Assembly: GCA_024305405.1 (NCBI GenBank)
Contig: JAKNDB010000109.1
Location: forward strand, 3,410,001 to 3,474,000
Reading direction: 5' to 3'
DNA from: Dirofilaria immitis
Lineage: Eukaryota > Nematoda > Chromadorea > Rhabditida > Onchocercidae
Length of the DNA stretch: 64,000 bases
Position 1 is the first letter of the stretch. Every line of letters begins with the position of its first letter. A program made the position numbers and the translations under genes. Of this stretch, positions 61,112 to 64,000 are shown piece by piece. The notes below the pieces were generated by a model. That model ran no database searches and was not told the origin of the DNA. It saw only the letters and a program-made list of their open reading frames with translations.

Positions 61112-64000
61112 TTACTGTTCAATAGTCATTCTTTGCTGCACTACTTGCTGCACCTGGGACGGTTGCATACGTTTAGCGGTTCTATAAAGAGTAAAAGTCA
61201 TTCCTGAGCAGGAAAGGAGATAAGCATGCGAAATATTGCAACTGATTGATTTAAGTTTTCTTTTCTTTGGATGGAATCAACAGTGAAAGAAATTTTTCAA
61301 ATCAATTCAGCGACGAAAACTGGTTAATTCTTTTGGTTCAACATGGTAACCACGATTACGAAATACTTTAAAAGGGCAATGATGAAAATTTATTCACAAA
61401 AAGAAAAACTATAGATAAGAATCATTAATTTCCTACTTGAGCAAATTCCAATCGAAAACATAATCATAGGTAAAACCCTGTCGATGAAATAAATTCCGAA
61501 AAAGCTGACGCAGGTGCGAATAATCCGGTTGCTCTTCGAAACCCAGGCATTTACAGTACTTCAGATAAGCAGCAAAAGCTTCTAAAAACAAGATCATGGC
61601 GAGTTTGGAAATCAAGAGAATGATCTATTAAAAAAAGTGACATTTTACCAAATATTACCATTCAATTTGCAGCAAAAGAAAACTATGATACAAAACAAGA
61701 TTTTGATACATTATCTCGTCTCTACTAAATGTTCATCTCAAAAAAGTCAAAAATTTAGTTGCATTCCAAATAGTTATTATGGAAACATCTAAAAATAAAA
61801 ATCTGAACATTAAACGCATATTAAAAGTAACAAAAAAACTTGCCTGGATATCCAGCACAAAGCTCTTCAACAGGTGTGCTCATTTTCTTCTCTGAGATCT
61901 TATCATATTTTTGTCGTTTTGTTGCTGCTTTCAAACCTTGCCAGGGCAAAGTGCCACGATTAAAATACATAAGTACATACCCGAGTGATTCAATATCATC
62001 TCTTCGACTCTGCTCTACAAAAACCGAAAGCAATAAAAGTTATCAATCATTGAATAAGTATTGCCTGTTACTTCCCTTCAATATCTATCAACAACTGTCT
62101 TTGGTATTATTGTACCTCAACAGAACAAGTAACAACAATGTAAATCATTCCTTCGCTCTCATGCCTTTATCATAGTTTGCACTCTTTTCGTAATAAAACA
62201 CAGATAATACAGAAAGTCAGTTTCAGTTTTAAATTTGCTGACATAAGACTCATATTCACACCTATTCCAAGATGAGTGTTAACAGATGCATATCTTGCCG
62301 TTCCAGTAAGGTTCTTATTTTCTCTATAAGGAATATGAGCATGTGTCCTACTGCAGCGATATTTCTTCGCAAGTCCAAAATCAATAATCTGAAATTTTCA
62401 TTTAAGAAAAAATTTACGGGAGAAAAATTATGTTTTAATAATGTTTTAATAGATGGATCAAACTGTCCTAGTCACAAGGAATGGTACTTGTCACATATCA
62501 TGCACTGACCTAACCTATACTGCCAAATTGCTTTATTTATTTGACACAAACATTAGATTTCAACTGCTTGGCTTCTCCCATATATGCGGCAATATCATGC
62601 TGCTTTAAAAGAATTTTGTTCAGCAATGTTCCATTTCATAGTAATTACCCTCTAAGAATTTACAGGTTCAAAAACTTTTCATTAGATGTCTTATGCATTA
62701 TGTGTCTGTTAACACAAAAATCAAAAAGACTTACATAAACTAAATTGCCTTTCTTGCCTAATCCCATTAAAAATTGTCAGGTTTGATATCACGATGAATA
62801 AAATCTCTCGAATGGATATATTCGATACGAGATAGCTGAAAAAATAACTCATCTTAAAACTTGAAATGTTGCTTTTGAATATCAGGATATTCATCTGGAA
62901 TTTGCTTCCACCCCTACATAGTAGTTTTACGAGGAATAATACTTAGGAGAAAATTTATTGCAGATTAAAACTTTTCGAACTGAAAATAATCACAATGCAG
63001 CGCATGTCTAGCAATTATTACAGCATGGTTACGTTATTAACTATAAAACTTCATGCACAAGAACTTCAATATTTAATATTGGCTTCTTTTCCTAAACATT
63101 ATTTAGAACTCTGAAGCAAAATAAACTTTCCGGTATTCCTAAGCATATACGCCCATAAATGCACTGATACATGGAAGGAAACTTGAAATCTGAACTATAT
63201 TACTCTCTTTTGAATTTGAACACAGATTATGCAATCTAAGATAATGTATGTGAAATATTTAAATAAATCCCACCATTTGATCAGCTAAAAGCAGTACAGT
63301 CTTCAGAGTAAATTTTCGAGAACAAAAATTAAATAAATCCTCCAGAGATGGTCCCAATAACTCCATTACCATAACATTGTATTCGCCTTCGTAACCACAC
63401 CATTTCACCTTTAAAAAAAGCTTTTCGTGACAGTTTTAAACAGCTAACAGTTTCGAAAATTTTTTCCAAAAACTCAGAATTATTTTTTCTAAACTAGTAA
63501 ATTTAAGCTTACTATTGAAATACTACTAAATTCATTTCCTGAACTGAAAATCCATAACTATATTATCTATTTACATTATCGGAATTGATAAACATACCGT
63601 AGGAATTGTCATACATATAACTGCACGTTTTCTCATGAAATATAGCTATTACTACGTCGAATTTGATTAAATAATCAAGCTCAGCCATATTTTTATCTTC
63701 AGTTAGACAAATTACTCAAGAGGAAAAAATCAACTGAGTTGCAAAAGGAATACGATGAAGAATACCCACTTGTGGGATACCTATTCCTCCACTCATCAGT
63801 TTATATAATCTAGCCTCGATGTGCAGCTGTGGATGTTTAGTTTTCACACACTCCAACTTGATTGCTACTTCCTCCTGTGTTAGAATATTCTGGCCTATAA
63901 AAGAGTGGAGAGATTAATTTCAAAAAAATGGAAGTGAGAAGAAAATTGATTTAAAACAACACCTACGTGTCCTAACTCTATTCTGTTTCTACCAGGAAAT
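61112..64000 (-). CDS. kin-20: Casein kinase 1, delta/epsilon type (5' end outside the window)
   Basis: A Ser/Thr kinase of the Doubletime/CK1 delta group, acting in timing and Wnt-type signalling. Visible exons: 63894-63770, 63408-63274, 62835-62735, 62388-62262, 62014-61844, 61581-61437 and 61181-61112; 64000-63963 may be a further one. Landmarks: [20 protein letters not shown] with the ATP-binding lysine, [20 protein letters not shown], the catalytic loop [11 protein letters not shown], the [11 protein letters not shown] metal-binding motif, [20 protein letters not shown] and [19 protein letters not shown]. The delta/epsilon rather than alpha type is shown by [13 protein letters not shown] and FHRQGF. 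One T is missing at the run 62769-62773. The intron after 61844 has a GC donor. The tail after the kinase domain is only about 24 residues (ending [12 protein letters not shown]), far shorter than vertebrate CK1 delta. Confidence 0.93.
61582..61843 (-). other. kin-20: GC-AG intron in the kinase gene
   Basis: The donor reads CCAG|GCAAGT, the usual consensus of GC donors, and the acceptor TGTTTTTAG. It joins GYP to [10 protein letters not shown] in the frame expected for CK1. The nearest GT donor would break the frame. Confidence 0.85.

Noticed and set aside
1..64000. Endosymbiont (Wolbachia-type) or viral insertion, CRISPR array, tRNA or rRNA gene
   Set aside because: I found no intron-less bacterial-like genes, repeat-spacer pattern, recognisable tRNA cloverleaf or rRNA sequence by eye. 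A dedicated search could still find small RNAs.

Overview
The window is nuclear DNA of a nematode. It is AT-rich, its genes are cut into many short exons by introns mostly of 40-1,000 bp with nematode-type TTTCAG acceptors, several start codons lie 8-12 bp behind such an acceptor (as expected for trans-splicing to a spliced leader), and the best matches are to worm genes (rme-4, kin-20). The gene set and composition suggest a spirurid/filarial worm; this is an inference. I saw no operon-like bacterial DNA, CRISPR, rRNA, tRNA or intact transposon.

Layout. 3.3-6.8 kb (+): glycogen-targeting subunit of protein phosphatase 1. 8.5-9.4 kb and 12.6-13.8 kb (+): two unrecognised candidate genes. 14.0-19.6 kb (+): a 16-exon SLC16-type monocarboxylate transporter. 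22.5-23.4 kb (-): BTB/T1 (KCTD-type) protein. 28.2-29.6 kb (-): decayed short-chain dehydrogenase. 33.4-34.3 kb: two small candidates. 36.3-38.9 kb (-): GSKIP-domain protein. 40.2-44.2 kb (-): PH + PDZ protein. 46.1-47.0 kb (-): unrecognised gene placed head-to-head with a BAR-RhoGAP gene at 47.0-51.4 kb (+). 53.4-58.2 kb (-): RME-4/DENND1. 61.1-64.0 kb (-): casein kinase 1 delta/epsilon type, running off the right edge. The gaps are AT-rich and mostly featureless, with four short perfect hairpins, a 230-bp inverted repeat pair and a (CAG)24 tract.

The main structural observation is that most genes are broken by single missing bases at homopolymer runs. Adding one base at each run restores conserved motifs, splice phase and a total CDS length divisible by three, so I read these as sequence errors rather than gene death. 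RME-4 needs no correction. Two introns, one in rme-4 and one in the kinase gene, use GC instead of GT donors.

The genes are ordinary housekeeping and signalling genes (membrane traffic, Rho/Rab control, GSK3/CK1 signalling, glycogen and monocarboxylate metabolism). I found no convincing new biological system. All exon maps are manual readings without alignment tools.
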